From Thalassospira xianhensis MCCC 1A02616 (GTDB lineage: Bacteria > Pseudomonadota > Alphaproteobacteria > Rhodospirillales > Thalassospiraceae): 64,000 nucleotides of DNA. The DNA lies in NCBI RefSeq assembly GCF_003326475.1, contig NZ_JPWA01000003.1, positions 169,264 through 233,263 on the forward strand, given 5' to 3'. The notes beneath the pieces are model-generated. The model had not been told where the DNA came from. It saw nothing but the letters and a program-made list of their open reading frames with translations, and did not search any database. This document shows positions 46,431 through 55,018 of this stretch, piece after piece (position 1 is the first letter of the stretch; every line of letters begins with the position of its first letter). A program made the translations under genes and the position numbers.

Positions 46431-47555
46431 TCAGTTCTGATCGCTAACGGAAACGAAATAACCCGGCTGATACGGCGTTGACAGGAACCGCTCATGCAGT
46501 TCGCGGAACGATGCCTCCGGGTCGATATCGGCAAACAGATCCGGATGCAGCCATTTTGCCATCTGTTCGATAACCACGAACTGATAGGGGCTGTTATAGA
46601 ACTGGTGCCAGACCGCATGAATTTTACCGTTTTCAACGGCTTTGATGCCGGTGAATGCCGGGCGGTTCATAAGGTTTTCAAGCTTGCGATGAGCTTCTTT
46701 CATGTCTGCATTCGGGCCGAGTCCGACCCATGCACCACCCGGTGAATAGGCTTCCCAGCTTGCGCCGGTTGCAATGACCTGATCGGGGTTTGATGCAACA
46801 ACCTGTTCGGGGTTGATCGTACCGAAGGTGCCCGGAATGATTGTTGCAGCGATGTTGGTACCACCGGCAATCTCAACCATTTTCCCAAAGTTTTCATTGC
46901 CAAACGACATGCAGCATTCATCGGAAAAACCGGCTGCGCGTTCGATGAAAACGTCAGGTTTGGCTGGATTGGTCTTAGCAAGGCGATCGGTCACAATGGC
47001 GATTTTATCGTTGCGGAATTTGATGAATTCCTCGGCACGGTCCTGTTCACCGGTGATGGTGCCCAGGATGCGCATGCTGGTATCGGTGTTTTCAATCGGG
47101 CGTTCGCGGAAATCGATATAAACCAGCGGAATGCCGACCGCTGCCAGCTTTTCGTCAAGGGCCGCGTCTTCGGTGGCTCCCTTGGCTTCAAGGTTCATCA
47201 CGATGACGTCGGGTTTCAGGGCGATGGCCTGTTCGATATCGAATGTGCCATCCTTGATTCCGCCGAAGGTCGGCAGATCATTAATGGACGGGTATTTGGC
47301 GGCATAGATGTCATAGGTCTGCGGATCGGCCTTTTTCAGGTCATCGCGCCAGCCAACGACTCGCTTGAACGGTTCTGCGCTATCAAGCGTTGCAAGGCCG
47401 TAAATCAGGCGGCCTTCGCCAAGAATAAGCTTTTCTGCCGGAACCTTGACCGAAACTTCACGCCCGGCCACATCGGTGATCGTGACGGTTTCTGCTGCGT
47501 GGACGGTCCCCGCGACCATCAACGCAACCGCAGCAATAGCGCCAAAAAATTTCAT
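46431..47555 (-). CDS. Iron-complex ABC importer, periplasmic binding protein
   Basis: 374 residues. The signal peptide ends at VHAAE (residue 21). The BtuF/FepB-like fold shows VTITDVAGREVSVKVPAEKLIL, IALKPDVIVMNL, a long backbone helix and VENGKIHAVWHQFYNSPYQFVVIEQMAKWLHP. The ligand is not clear: ferric siderophore, haem and other metal complexes are all possible. A 23-bp palindrome at 47589-47611 upstream resembles Fur-family sites, which favours iron. Confidence 0.85.
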   Translation of the reverse strand: MKFFGAIAAVALMVAGTVHAAETVTITDVAGREVSVKVPAEKLILGEGRLIYGLATLDSAEPFKRVVGWRDDLKKADPQTYDIYAAKYPSINDLPTFGGIKDGTFDIEQAIALKPDVIVMNLEAKGATEDAALDEKLAAVGIPLVYIDFRERPIENTDTSMRILGTITGEQDRAEEFIKFRNDKIAIVTDRLAKTNPAKPDVFIERAAGFSDECCMSFGNENFGKMVEIAGGTNIAATIIPGTFGTINPEQVVASNPDQVIATGASWEAYSPGGAWVGLGPNADMKEAHRKLENLMNRPAFTGIKAVENGKIHAVWHQFYNSPYQFVVIEQMAKWLHPDLFADIDPEASFRELHERFLSTPYQPGYFVSVSDQN

Positions 47556-47588
47556 TCCCGTACCCTTGTTTAGGATTGCCTGACCGCG

Positions 47589-47611
47589 GCATTATCATTT
47601 AATGAGAATGC
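47589..47611. promoter_or_regulatory. 23-bp palindrome upstream of the iron ABC operon
   Basis: GCATTATCATT and AATGAGAATGC are inverted around a central T, with ten of eleven positions pairing. The right arm contains TGAGAAT, the half-site also seen in the Fur-type box at 21728. It lies 34 bases upstream of the binding-protein start, within the gap to the divergent methyltransferase gene. Confidence 0.55.
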
Positions 47612-47744
47612 AAATCAATACTTTTCGCATTAATTGATTTTTTTATGGATTGGATGGTATTTGTGCCGATATCTGTCGGTGTGCGGTTCCCGCAAGATCG
47701 CGCAAACTTTTCGCAGATATGGGCCATTGGGGGACGACCGGACG

Positions 47745-48533
47745 ATGACAACGCATTCAAGCAATTTCAATCTGCGTGACGAGATCAAGGAATACTGGTC
47801 CATGCGCGCGGCAACGTTCGACGAACAGCCCGGGCATGAGATTTTTTCAGATCAGGAACGTCTGGCGTGGCACGACCTGTTTCGCCGTCATCTGGGCGAC
47901 GGGACCGGCAAAAGTGCGCTTGACCTTGCCAGTGGCACCGGCGTTATCAGCCATTTGATGCATGATCTGGGGTTCGAGGTTACCGGGCTTGATTGGTCCG
48001 AAGCGATGCTGGAAAAGGCGCGGGCCAAATCGAAACTGCGTCAGTCCAATATCCAGTTCATCCTTGGCGATGCGGAAAACACGCTTGAAGACGATAACAG
48101 CTATGACGTCATCGTCACACGGCATCTGGTCTGGACTCTGGTGGATCCGGCGGCGGCCTTTGCTGAATGGTTCCGGGTTTTGAAACCGGGGGGCAAGCTT
48201 CTGGTGGTGGATGGTGATTTCGTCTCGCCCACCTGGATCAGTAAGCTAAACAAGGCGATGACGGGGTTCCTGCAATCCATCGGGTTGAAACGCGATGTTG
48301 CCGAAATCCCGCAGCTCAAGACCCATCGCGATATTCTTGCGCGCGTTCATTTTTCCCAGGGTGCCCGTGCTGACGAAGTGACATCAATGCTGAAAACCGC
48401 CGGGTTCGAACCGGTGATGGCCGATTTCAACATGCGCCAGATTCACCGCGCCCAGTCAAAGCATCTTACGCTTGCCAAGGGTCTGGAACGTGGTGCCCAG
48501 CATCGTTACGCCATCTGCGCGACCAAACCTTAA
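47745..48533 (+). CDS. Class I SAM-dependent methyltransferase
   Basis: 262 residues from ATG 47745. The Rossmann motif I is ALDLASGTGVISHL, followed by the post-I acidic loop GLDWSEAMLEKAR, motif II DVIVTRHLVWTL and FRVLKPGGKLLVVDGD. It belongs to the UbiE/type 11 group; the substrate is not identifiable. It is divergent from the iron ABC operon and shares its upstream region, so a link to that importer is possible but unproven. Confidence 0.8.
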   Translation: MTTHSSNFNLRDEIKEYWSMRAATFDEQPGHEIFSDQERLAWHDLFRRHLGDGTGKSALDLASGTGVISHLMHDLGFEVTGLDWSEAMLEKARAKSKLRQSNIQFILGDAENTLEDDNSYDVIVTRHLVWTLVDPAAAFAEWFRVLKPGGKLLVVDGDFVSPTWISKLNKAMTGFLQSIGLKRDVAEIPQLKTHRDILARVHFSQGARADEVTSMLKTAGFEPVMADFNMRQIHRAQSKHLTLAKGLERGAQHRYAICATKP

Positions 48534-48550
48534 AAGGCCACTTGGGCCGG

Positions 48551-48901
48551 TTATGAGCGGCCTGAAAACAGGGCAATGTCGCTGCGCATCGGGGTCCAGA
48601 CGATAATCTCGCGCGGGATCGCAAGAAGCCCCGGCAAACTGTCCCAGAAGGCCTGCCGATAGGGACGGTGCATCTGTACTTCCATCAAATCTTCCAGATC
48701 GGCCCACGTTTCATACAGCATGAAACGGTTGGGTTCGTCCGGATGATGATGCAGGAAGGCATTGATGAATGTTGCCTCATAGCGCATCGCATCCAGAACC
48801 GGGTGAAGCAGGGCAAGAAAGTCATCTTCCCTGCCCGGTTTGATGGTCAGGATAACGGTGCCGGCAATCGGGCCTGTTTCGGTGTTAACGGTTGCATTCA
48901 T
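48551..48901 (-). CDS. Antibiotic-biosynthesis-monooxygenase (ABM) domain protein
   Basis: 116 residues with the dimeric alpha/beta ferredoxin-like ABM fold: GTVILTIKPGREDDFLALLHPVLDAMR, FINAFLHHHPDEPNRFMLYETWADLEDLMEVQMHRPY. Relatives include YgiN quinol monooxygenase and haem-degrading proteins, so activity cannot be fixed. It follows osmC on the same strand after an 88-base gap that holds a perfect 15-bp palindrome. Confidence 0.75.
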   Translation of the reverse strand: MNATVNTETGPIAGTVILTIKPGREDDFLALLHPVLDAMRYEATFINAFLHHHPDEPNRFMLYETWADLEDLMEVQMHRPYRQAFWDSLPGLLAIPREIIVWTPMRSDIALFSGRS

Positions 48902-48969
48902 GATCTCGGCCTTCGGTCTGATTTCGATATTGACCGGGGCAGGTTATGACAGGTCGGGAAGCAAAACGA

Positions 48970-48984
48970 TTACCTGACAGGTAA
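48970..48984. promoter_or_regulatory. Perfect 15-bp palindrome between osmC-like and ABM genes
   Basis: TTACCTG, A, CAGGTAA. It lies just past the osmC-like stop codon and 69 bases before the ABM start. It may be an operator; no regulator is assigned. Confidence 0.4.
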
Positions 48985-48989
48985 TGAGC

Positions 48990-49445
48990 CTAATCAAGTT
49001 TGATGCTGATTTCGGTTTTGACCGAATTGGCAAGGAAGCAGGCCTCGTGGGCGGCGTGATGCAGTTCGGCCTCGATCTCTGCCGTCGGTGCCGTGCTGGC
49101 ATAGGTAACCTTGGGGCAAAGTTCGACCCGGGTGATGACTGTTTTGCCGTCCTGCATTTCCATGACGCCGGTTGCAGCATCGACATAGCTGTCGACAATG
49201 ATTTTCCGACGCGATGCGAAATCAAGGAAGAACAGCATGTGGCAGCTTGAAAGGGCGGCGACATAGGCTTCTTCGGGATCGACATTTTCGGCGACGGAAT
49301 AGGGCAGCGGCACGACATGGGGGGATGACGATGCGGGGACTTCGACCCCACCGTCAAACCGCCAAAGATGACCGCGGCTATAACGGCGGTCAGCAAAGTT
49401 TGCGCCGTCGCGTTGCCATCTGACTTCTGCGCCAAAACTGCTCAT
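48990..49445 (-). CDS. OsmC-family peroxiredoxin-like protein
   Basis: 151 residues. The two redox cysteines are in LSSCHMLFFLDFASRRK and HEACFLANSVKT, with the conserved N-terminal arginine region GHLWRFDGG. OsmC/Ohr proteins reduce organic hydroperoxides. It starts within the last four bases of the GntR-family gene, so the two form an operon. The regulator is thus probably linked to its expression. Confidence 0.85.
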   Translation of the reverse strand: MSSFGAEVRWQRDGANFADRRYSRGHLWRFDGGVEVPASSSPHVVPLPYSVAENVDPEEAYVAALSSCHMLFFLDFASRRKIIVDSYVDAATGVMEMQDGKTVITRVELCPKVTYASTAPTAEIEAELHHAAHEACFLANSVKTEISIKLD

Positions 49446-50074
49446 TGCGGGGCTCCATTTTCGGGGTGCTCGACAAGTTGTCGTGAGGTGATGCTGATGT
49501 GTTTTTCAATGATTTCAACGGCCTTGCTAACATCGCCAAGGTTACATACGGCCAGCAGGTCATTATGTTCTTCGTAAAACGCTTTGCGCGCCTGTGATCC
49601 CGGAGGCTGCCGGTGATAGGAACGGCGGGCTTCGCGGCGCAATTCGTCAATCATCTGTAACAGGCGACCATTGTCACACGGGGCATACAGGGTCCGGTGA
49701 AAAGCGATATCGAGCTCCTCGATGATGGCCGGGGCTTCTTCTTCAAAAAGATCGTCGTTCAAACGGATCGCCTTGCGCAGGTCGCGTTGTGTCAGATGCG
49801 GGATCGACAGGATCAGGGCGGTTGATTCCAGCGAAATGCGGATTTGTGATAGTTCGCGGGCCTCGTTGGCACTTAAGCCGTTTACCGCGAGGCTGCGGTC
49901 GGATCGTTTGGTTAGCAACCCGTTTGCCAGCAGCCGTTCCAGCGCCTGACGCACAGGTTGGCGGCTGACACCGAACCGTTCGGCCAGCCGTTCCTGTTTC
50001 AGGGTTGTGCCGGGCGCAAGGGTGCCGTTTTCGATTTCGCTTTGAAGCGTTTCAGTGATTTTATTTGGATCCAT
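49442..50074 (-). CDS. GntR-family regulator, FCD type
   Basis: 210 residues from ATG 50074; GTG 50134 would add 20 non-conserved residues. The N-terminal winged helix is GTTLKQERLAERFGVSRQPVRQALERLLANGLL and the helical FCD effector domain follows (EARELSQIRISLESTALIL ... HRTLYAPCDNGRLL ... YEEHNDLLAVC). It overlaps the osmC-like gene. A perfect 20-bp palindrome spans its start codon, which suggests autoregulation. The effector is unknown. Confidence 0.85.
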   Translation of the reverse strand: MDPNKITETLQSEIENGTLAPGTTLKQERLAERFGVSRQPVRQALERLLANGLLTKRSDRSLAVNGLSANEARELSQIRISLESTALILSIPHLTQRDLRKAIRLNDDLFEEEAPAIIEELDIAFHRTLYAPCDNGRLLQMIDELRREARRSYHRQPPGSQARKAFYEEHNDLLAVCNLGDVSKAVEIIEKHISITSRQLVEHPENGAPQ

Positions 50075-50083
50075 GGATCCAAA
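50064..50083. promoter_or_regulatory. Perfect 20-bp palindrome over the GntR start codon
   Basis: TTTGGATCCA followed by its inverse TGGATCCAAA. The central ATG is the chosen start codon of the minus-strand gene. The symmetry and position suit an autoregulatory operator or a hairpin hiding the start. Confidence 0.6.
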
Positions 50084-50295
50084 GTCGTGCAAATTTGCCG
50101 AAGAGTCAAGTGGGTTCCGTTGGCGTGAGTTCACCCGAAATTTGATGCGACAGCATCGTAAATCCCGCGCGCATTTTATTTGTATGAGGATTTAACCCGC
50201 GGCATTGTGGAGGTGGTGTGGGCGTCGGGCGTTTGCCCGAGGGATGCTCAAGGGCTCCGGGGGTTAAGGGGGGCTATGGCGGACATTCCCTCGGA

Positions 50296-52782
50296 TTATT
50301 GGGCCGGGATGGCTGCGGTCAGGGTGCTATTGGCCGGGGCGGTTTTGGAGACGAAGTCGATCACGCGATTGACCGCATTGTCGATATCCTCGTTCAGGAT
50401 GCCATGGCGATCGGAGTCCAGGACCTGGATATCAAGATGGCTGCATCCGGTGGCGTGGCGTTTGATCAGGGTCGCACTGGCGGGATCTACGACCTGATCG
50501 CCATCGCCCTGTAAAATCAGGATTGGACAGGCAACATCGGGCAGACGGTTTTGCATTTCGGCAACCGCCTGACGGAGATTGTGCAGACCGCCAATCGGAA
50601 TGTTGCGGTAATTGATATCGGGATGTTCGGATTCGTTAAGCCGGAAACTGAGCATTTCCTGTGCCGAGGGTACCCAGCCCATTAGTTTGTTCGCACCATA
50701 AAGCAGCGGCACAAACATCAGATTGCGATTGCGGAATTTAAGCGGAGTCGATGCCATGACGAGCCCGACCAGTTTTTCGGGCCGGTCAGCCGCCAGAATG
50801 GCCGCAAGCGCCCCACCGGTTGAAAAGCCGACAATGATGATGTTGTCGCAAAAGGCCGACAGGATTTCATAGCCGCGCCGAACCGATGCCAGCCAGTCGC
50901 CCCACGGACGTTTTTGCAACTCGTGCGGTGATGTGCCGTGCCCGGCAAGGCGGACTCCCATCACGGCATAATCGCGTGCGGCCAGCCGATCACCAAGATT
51001 TCGAAGTTCCGCCGGGGAGGCAAGGAACCCGTGGACGACGAGAACGCCGGTGGTGAAATGTTCGTTGCCATTAGGCAGCAACAGATAGGGGCGGCTATCG
51101 GCGGTTGCAGTTTCCTGATCATTGATCGCGGCGTATTTGGGTTTCTGGTATTTGGCGCGGTTCCATTGCCATGCACGGATTTCATCATCAAAACGACGTT
51201 TGGCGAAATCGCGTGGTGTCAGATGATCGACTTCGTCCCGCGCCTTTTCAAGTGCAGTCCAGGCGGCGTTGATCGGTGCCATTTCATTGGCGTAGACCAT
51301 CACCGGATTGTCCATGCGGATCTGATCAAAGGTGGCTTCTTCCTGCAATTTCGGCAGGAAGCAATATTTACCTTCGGACCGTTCGATCAGGCCAAGATGA
51401 ACCGCGGCATCAATATATTCGCGAATCTGCGGGCATTTCAGATCAAAGATGCCAATATAATCAGCCGGGTTGCGCATGCCGCGATGCAAATGAATGCCTT
51501 CGGCCTGCTGGACATTCTTGATCGCCAGATAAAGTGTGCGGTCAAAATGGGCGATATCGACCTCGGTCACGCCATCAGCCAGCCACATCATGATCAGGCG
51601 CGATGCCAGATGACTGACATTGAGTGTCAGGTTGGAATACATCACACCCATGCAGTGATCGCGAAGCGGGTTGATATGGCGGCTAATGGCATATTGGGTG
51701 ATGCGGTCGGGTATTTTCTCAAGCGCTTTGGCCGGACGAAAAAGGTCATCGATGCTGTTTGCGGTTTCAACCCGGTGGGCCAGCATGCGCCGGTCAATCC
51801 AGTTGAATTGATGGCGCGGATCAACCGGATCGCCAAGCCGGATATCCATATCCGTGCGTTTGAACAGAAGATTGCCTTCGATAATCAGTTCTTCGGCCAT
51901 CTTGGGGCTAAGTCCGCCAGCAAAAAGATCTGCGCCCCGCGCCAGAAGGTTCTGGTCAACACGCAACGGGTGAAAGGTGATGTTGGCCGGAAACATCAAT
52001 GTTGGCTTGGCAAGGGCGGCTTTGAGAGTTTCGGGCGTGGTATCAATCGCATCTGCCCAGCGATCAAGCTCGTCGTGTTTGCCCTTATCAAGCAGCATCG
52101 ACAAACCGATCTTGAAGCCGTCAATGCAAAGCCCAAGCAGCGCCGCCCCGGTATGATGGGCGCGCCGTTGATCGGCAGAACGGGAATAGATGCTGTAATC
52201 CGGGCGTTTGGGATGTGGGCGTTCGGCAGCAAGAACGCGCCGGTCCTTGACCATGCCACCCTCGGGAAAGATCACGACCTTGCCGCCGCGCAGGATTTCC
52301 TCGGCCAGGAACGGCAGCAGACGTTCGTAATCGTTGGGGACACCGCCAAGTGCGCGCAGATAGCGTGAAAACCGGTTGTCTTCGACAAAAAACTCGCCCG
52401 ATGCGATAGAGCGGCAGAACACTCCGGTTTCGAGCGCGATCAGATATTGCGGGATGAAGGTTTCAAACCGGGCGAAATGGTTGAACATGAAAATATCGCC
52501 CTGCGCCAAATGATCCCGGTCGCCATGCATCTTGATATTGATGTCGACTTTGGCGCGCAGCGCCGTCATGGCCCGAATGGTCCATTCGCAAGTCTGGTTG
52601 CGGATCGCGAATTGCTCGCGTTCGATTTCCCGGAAGTTCTGACGCATGGGTGTTTCCGCCCCGAAGGCCTGAATGCCAAATTGATCGGCGTTATGATTAA
52701 CTGCGGTCGTTTCCTTTAGGTCCTGATGCCTAAAACAAATATGTGTTTTCCTGAGGGGTTTGAGAAGGCCAGATACACGCAT
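50296..52782 (-). CDS. Acyltransferase/alpha-beta hydrolase fusion protein
   Basis: 828 residues from ATG 52782; the first 45 residues are poorly characterised and ATG 52647 is an alternative. Residues 85-330 look like a PlsB/PlsC-type acyltransferase: FNHFARFE (H102, with E107 in the place of the usual D) and VIFPEGGMVKDRR (about 170-182). A middle region (about 340-560) of unknown fold follows. Residues 575-820 are an alpha/beta hydrolase: VVHGFLASPAELR, nucleophile S654 in GFSTGG, acid in LQGDGDQVVDP and H793 in DSDRHGIL. No signal peptide is seen. It may make and trim or remodel lipids; this is inference. Confidence 0.75.
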   Translation of the reverse strand: MRVSGLLKPLRKTHICFRHQDLKETTAVNHNADQFGIQAFGAETPMRQNFREIEREQFAIRNQTCEWTIRAMTALRAKVDINIKMHGDRDHLAQGDIFMFNHFARFETFIPQYLIALETGVFCRSIASGEFFVEDNRFSRYLRALGGVPNDYERLLPFLAEEILRGGKVVIFPEGGMVKDRRVLAAERPHPKRPDYSIYSRSADQRRAHHTGAALLGLCIDGFKIGLSMLLDKGKHDELDRWADAIDTTPETLKAALAKPTLMFPANITFHPLRVDQNLLARGADLFAGGLSPKMAEELIIEGNLLFKRTDMDIRLGDPVDPRHQFNWIDRRMLAHRVETANSIDDLFRPAKALEKIPDRITQYAISRHINPLRDHCMGVMYSNLTLNVSHLASRLIMMWLADGVTEVDIAHFDRTLYLAIKNVQQAEGIHLHRGMRNPADYIGIFDLKCPQIREYIDAAVHLGLIERSEGKYCFLPKLQEEATFDQIRMDNPVMVYANEMAPINAAWTALEKARDEVDHLTPRDFAKRRFDDEIRAWQWNRAKYQKPKYAAINDQETATADSRPYLLLPNGNEHFTTGVLVVHGFLASPAELRNLGDRLAARDYAVMGVRLAGHGTSPHELQKRPWGDWLASVRRGYEILSAFCDNIIIVGFSTGGALAAILAADRPEKLVGLVMASTPLKFRNRNLMFVPLLYGANKLMGWVPSAQEMLSFRLNESEHPDINYRNIPIGGLHNLRQAVAEMQNRLPDVACPILILQGDGDQVVDPASATLIKRHATGCSHLDIQVLDSDRHGILNEDIDNAVNRVIDFVSKTAPANSTLTAAIPAQ

Positions 52783-52941
52783 CAGGCGAACAATCTATGG
52801 TACGTGCCTTTGCCTGTCCCTATACTCATCGCGACATTTCAAATACCGTTCCGTCCGGATAGCAGGCCATTTCGCCCCAAATATGGCCATCAAAGATCGC
52901 TGTTAATTTAGCTGTCCGGTACAAGATGATCCCGCCCCGTC

Positions 52942-54219
52942 ATGAAAACTGGAAAATCCGTGCTGCCACCAACCGCCGAGCCACCCCGGAAATCAATCTT
53001 TCAGGATCGAAACTTTGTCCTGTTTCTGGTCGGGCAATGCATCACCACCCAAGGACTTTGGGTACAGAAAATCGCCATGTCGTGGCTGGCATGGTCATTG
53101 ACCGGATCACCATTCTGGACCGGGTTGATTGCCGCCCTTAATTTCGCCCCTGCCTTTATTCTGGGGCCGGTTTTTGGCGTGATGGCGGACCGGGTCAATC
53201 TGCGCAAAACGGCGGTGACCCTGAACCTGATGATGGCAGCAACCGCATTTCTGTTGATGATCCTGTCGATGGCAGGGCAGATAAACCTTTTCTGGATGGT
53301 GGTTCTGGCCGGGACGAACGGGGTTTTGGCTAGCGCGATGACGCCAGTTCGGCTTTCACTGGTGCCGGTGATTGTCCAGCGGGAGTTTATGAGCCGCGCC
53401 GTGGCCTATGCGGCGATGAATTTCAATATATCGCGTCTGGTTGGTCCGGCGGTTGGTGGTGTGGTGATCGCGACATGGGGTACCGGGGCGGCATTCATGA
53501 TCAATGCGGCATCCTATATCCCGATGATCTTTGTTCTGGCGACTGTCAAAATCCATGTCGAACGGGCACCTGATGCCAAAAGCAAACGGGTGCTGGCGGC
53601 GCTTGTCGACGGGGCGAATTACGCCATTCATCATCCGATGATCCGCTCGGTTCTGGCGCTATCCTGTTTTGTCGCACTGGTGGGCACGGGCATGGTGGAA
53701 CTGATGCCGGTCTTTGCCGAGGCGGTCTATGACCGCGGCGTCACCGGGCTTGGCATGCTGGCATCGGCAAGCGGGGTCGGTGCAGTGGCATCGACATTCA
53801 TGTTGTCGAGGATCAAATCTGATCCGGTCGCCTTTCAGCGGGTGACAATCATCGGTGCTTTTGCTGCGGGGTGCGGCATGCTGGGTCTTGGTTTTGCACC
53901 TTGGTACGAGCTTGCGGTGATGCTGGTGGCGATTACCGGTTTTGGTCTGACAGCGGTCGGAGTCGGGTCGCAAACCGCATTGCAGTTGACCGTCGATAAT
54001 AAATTGCGTGGCCGGGTGATGAGCTTCTGGAGTGCGACGAGTTTTGGCGGGATTGCTGTTGGCGGCATGATGCTTGGCGCGATTTCCGAGGCAGGGCATA
54101 TTCAATATACGGCGCGCGGGTCGGGGGCATTGATCCTGTGCGCGGCGATTGTCGGACTTTGGCGTTTATATCGTGTTGGTACAACTGATGCGAAATCTGC
54201 CACAGAAACGGCAAAATGA
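52942..54219 (+). CDS. MFS exporter (MFS_3/EntS-like)
   Basis: 425 residues with about 12 helices. Seen: RNFVLFLVGQCITTQGLWVQKIAMSWL, GPVFGVMADRVNLRKT (the loop 2-3 motif A), the proline/glycine-rich SRLVGPAVGGVVI, and the corresponding LRGRVMSFWSATSFGGIAVGG in the second half. It resembles enterobactin-exporter EntS-type and macrolide-efflux-type members; the substrate is unknown. It is divergent from the fusion gene and is followed by a lipoprotein gene. Confidence 0.85.
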   Translation: MKTGKSVLPPTAEPPRKSIFQDRNFVLFLVGQCITTQGLWVQKIAMSWLAWSLTGSPFWTGLIAALNFAPAFILGPVFGVMADRVNLRKTAVTLNLMMAATAFLLMILSMAGQINLFWMVVLAGTNGVLASAMTPVRLSLVPVIVQREFMSRAVAYAAMNFNISRLVGPAVGGVVIATWGTGAAFMINAASYIPMIFVLATVKIHVERAPDAKSKRVLAALVDGANYAIHHPMIRSVLALSCFVALVGTGMVELMPVFAEAVYDRGVTGLGMLASASGVGAVASTFMLSRIKSDPVAFQRVTIIGAFAAGCGMLGLGFAPWYELAVMLVAITGFGLTAVGVGSQTALQLTVDNKLRGRVMSFWSATSFGGIAVGGMMLGAISEAGHIQYTARGSGALILCAAIVGLWRLYRVGTTDAKSATETAK

Positions 54220-54323
54220 TCGGGTTTTTCGGCGTGCTTCGTAAACGCTTGTTTAAAACTCGTCGGGTTACGGTGCCAGAGTCAGGACCTTTTAAATCAT
54301 CGTGCCTTTTGGGGGAATATCGC

Positions 54324-54887
54324 ATGCGGCTGGCCGTCGTTATCGGATTTTGTATGCTTGTATCGGGATGTTTTGCATCCGCAAGTACGCCGAAACCCAA
54401 TAGCGGCCTTGAAAGTGACGGCGTTTCGACTGTCACCAATGTCAGCCTGCCGTCGTCGCGCCTGCTGCCTTTTGCGCCCACCGATGAATTTTTGCAATGT
54501 GTACCCTATGCACGCGCGGTTTCCGGGATCGAGATTTATGGTGATGCCTGGACCTGGTGGGATCAGGCGAAAAATACTTATAGCCGTGGCAAAAAACCCG
54601 AAGTCGGTGCCGTTCTGGCGCTCAAGAAAACATCGCGTTTGAAATACGGGCATGTTGCGGTGGTTGCCGCCATCCTCGACAGCCGCAAGATCATGGTCAA
54701 TCATGCCAACTGGGGAAGTGATTCGCGTACGCGGGGCAAGGTGCATTATCGCCAGCCGGTTGTCGATGTTTCGCCCAATAATGACTGGTCGGAAGTGCGG
54801 ATGATGAACACGATTGGCACATTCGGCCGGGTTTATCCGGCGCATGGATTTATCTATCAGCCACGCGAAACTGCCGAAGTTCAATAG
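54324..54887 (+). CDS. CHAP-domain lipoprotein (predicted cell-wall amidase/peptidase)
   Basis: 187 residues from ATG 54324, which has GGGGGAA eight bases upstream and gives a clean lipoprotein signal (MRLAVVIGFCMLVSGC, lipobox LVSGC). The alternative ATG 54216 overlaps the exporter stop but buries that signal. The CHAP domain has its catalytic cysteine in QCVPYARAVSG, histidine in LKYGHVAVVAAIL and the following NHANW. It should act on peptidoglycan at the outer membrane's inner face. Confidence 0.82.
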   Translation: MRLAVVIGFCMLVSGCFASASTPKPNSGLESDGVSTVTNVSLPSSRLLPFAPTDEFLQCVPYARAVSGIEIYGDAWTWWDQAKNTYSRGKKPEVGAVLALKKTSRLKYGHVAVVAAILDSRKIMVNHANWGSDSRTRGKVHYRQPVVDVSPNNDWSEVRMMNTIGTFGRVYPAHGFIYQPRETAEVQ

Positions 54888-54926
54888 GTCGCTTGCTCCT
54901 TCCTTCCTGCTTCTCTGCCTGTTTAT

Positions 54927-54964
54927 AAAAAATGGCGAAGGCCCGACTGAGGGACGCTTCGCCA
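54927..54964 (-). terminator. Intrinsic terminator of the bioR-bioY-bioB run (minus strand)
   Basis: On the minus strand TGGCGAAG and CTTCGCCA pair, with an inner CCC/GGG extension, and are followed by TTTTTT (A run at 54927-54932 on the plus strand). It lies about 55 bases past the bioB stop. Confidence 0.85.
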
Positions 54965-55018
54965 AGGTGAACTTTGCGCGGGTGGGTCGCACAAGTTCGG
55001 GGGTTGATTTGGGTATTG

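Noticed and set aside
50180..50295. Small plus-strand gene in the gap between the GntR gene and the fusion gene
   Set aside because: The frames there are glycine- and arginine-rich without a ribosome-binding site and run into the antisense of the fusion gene.
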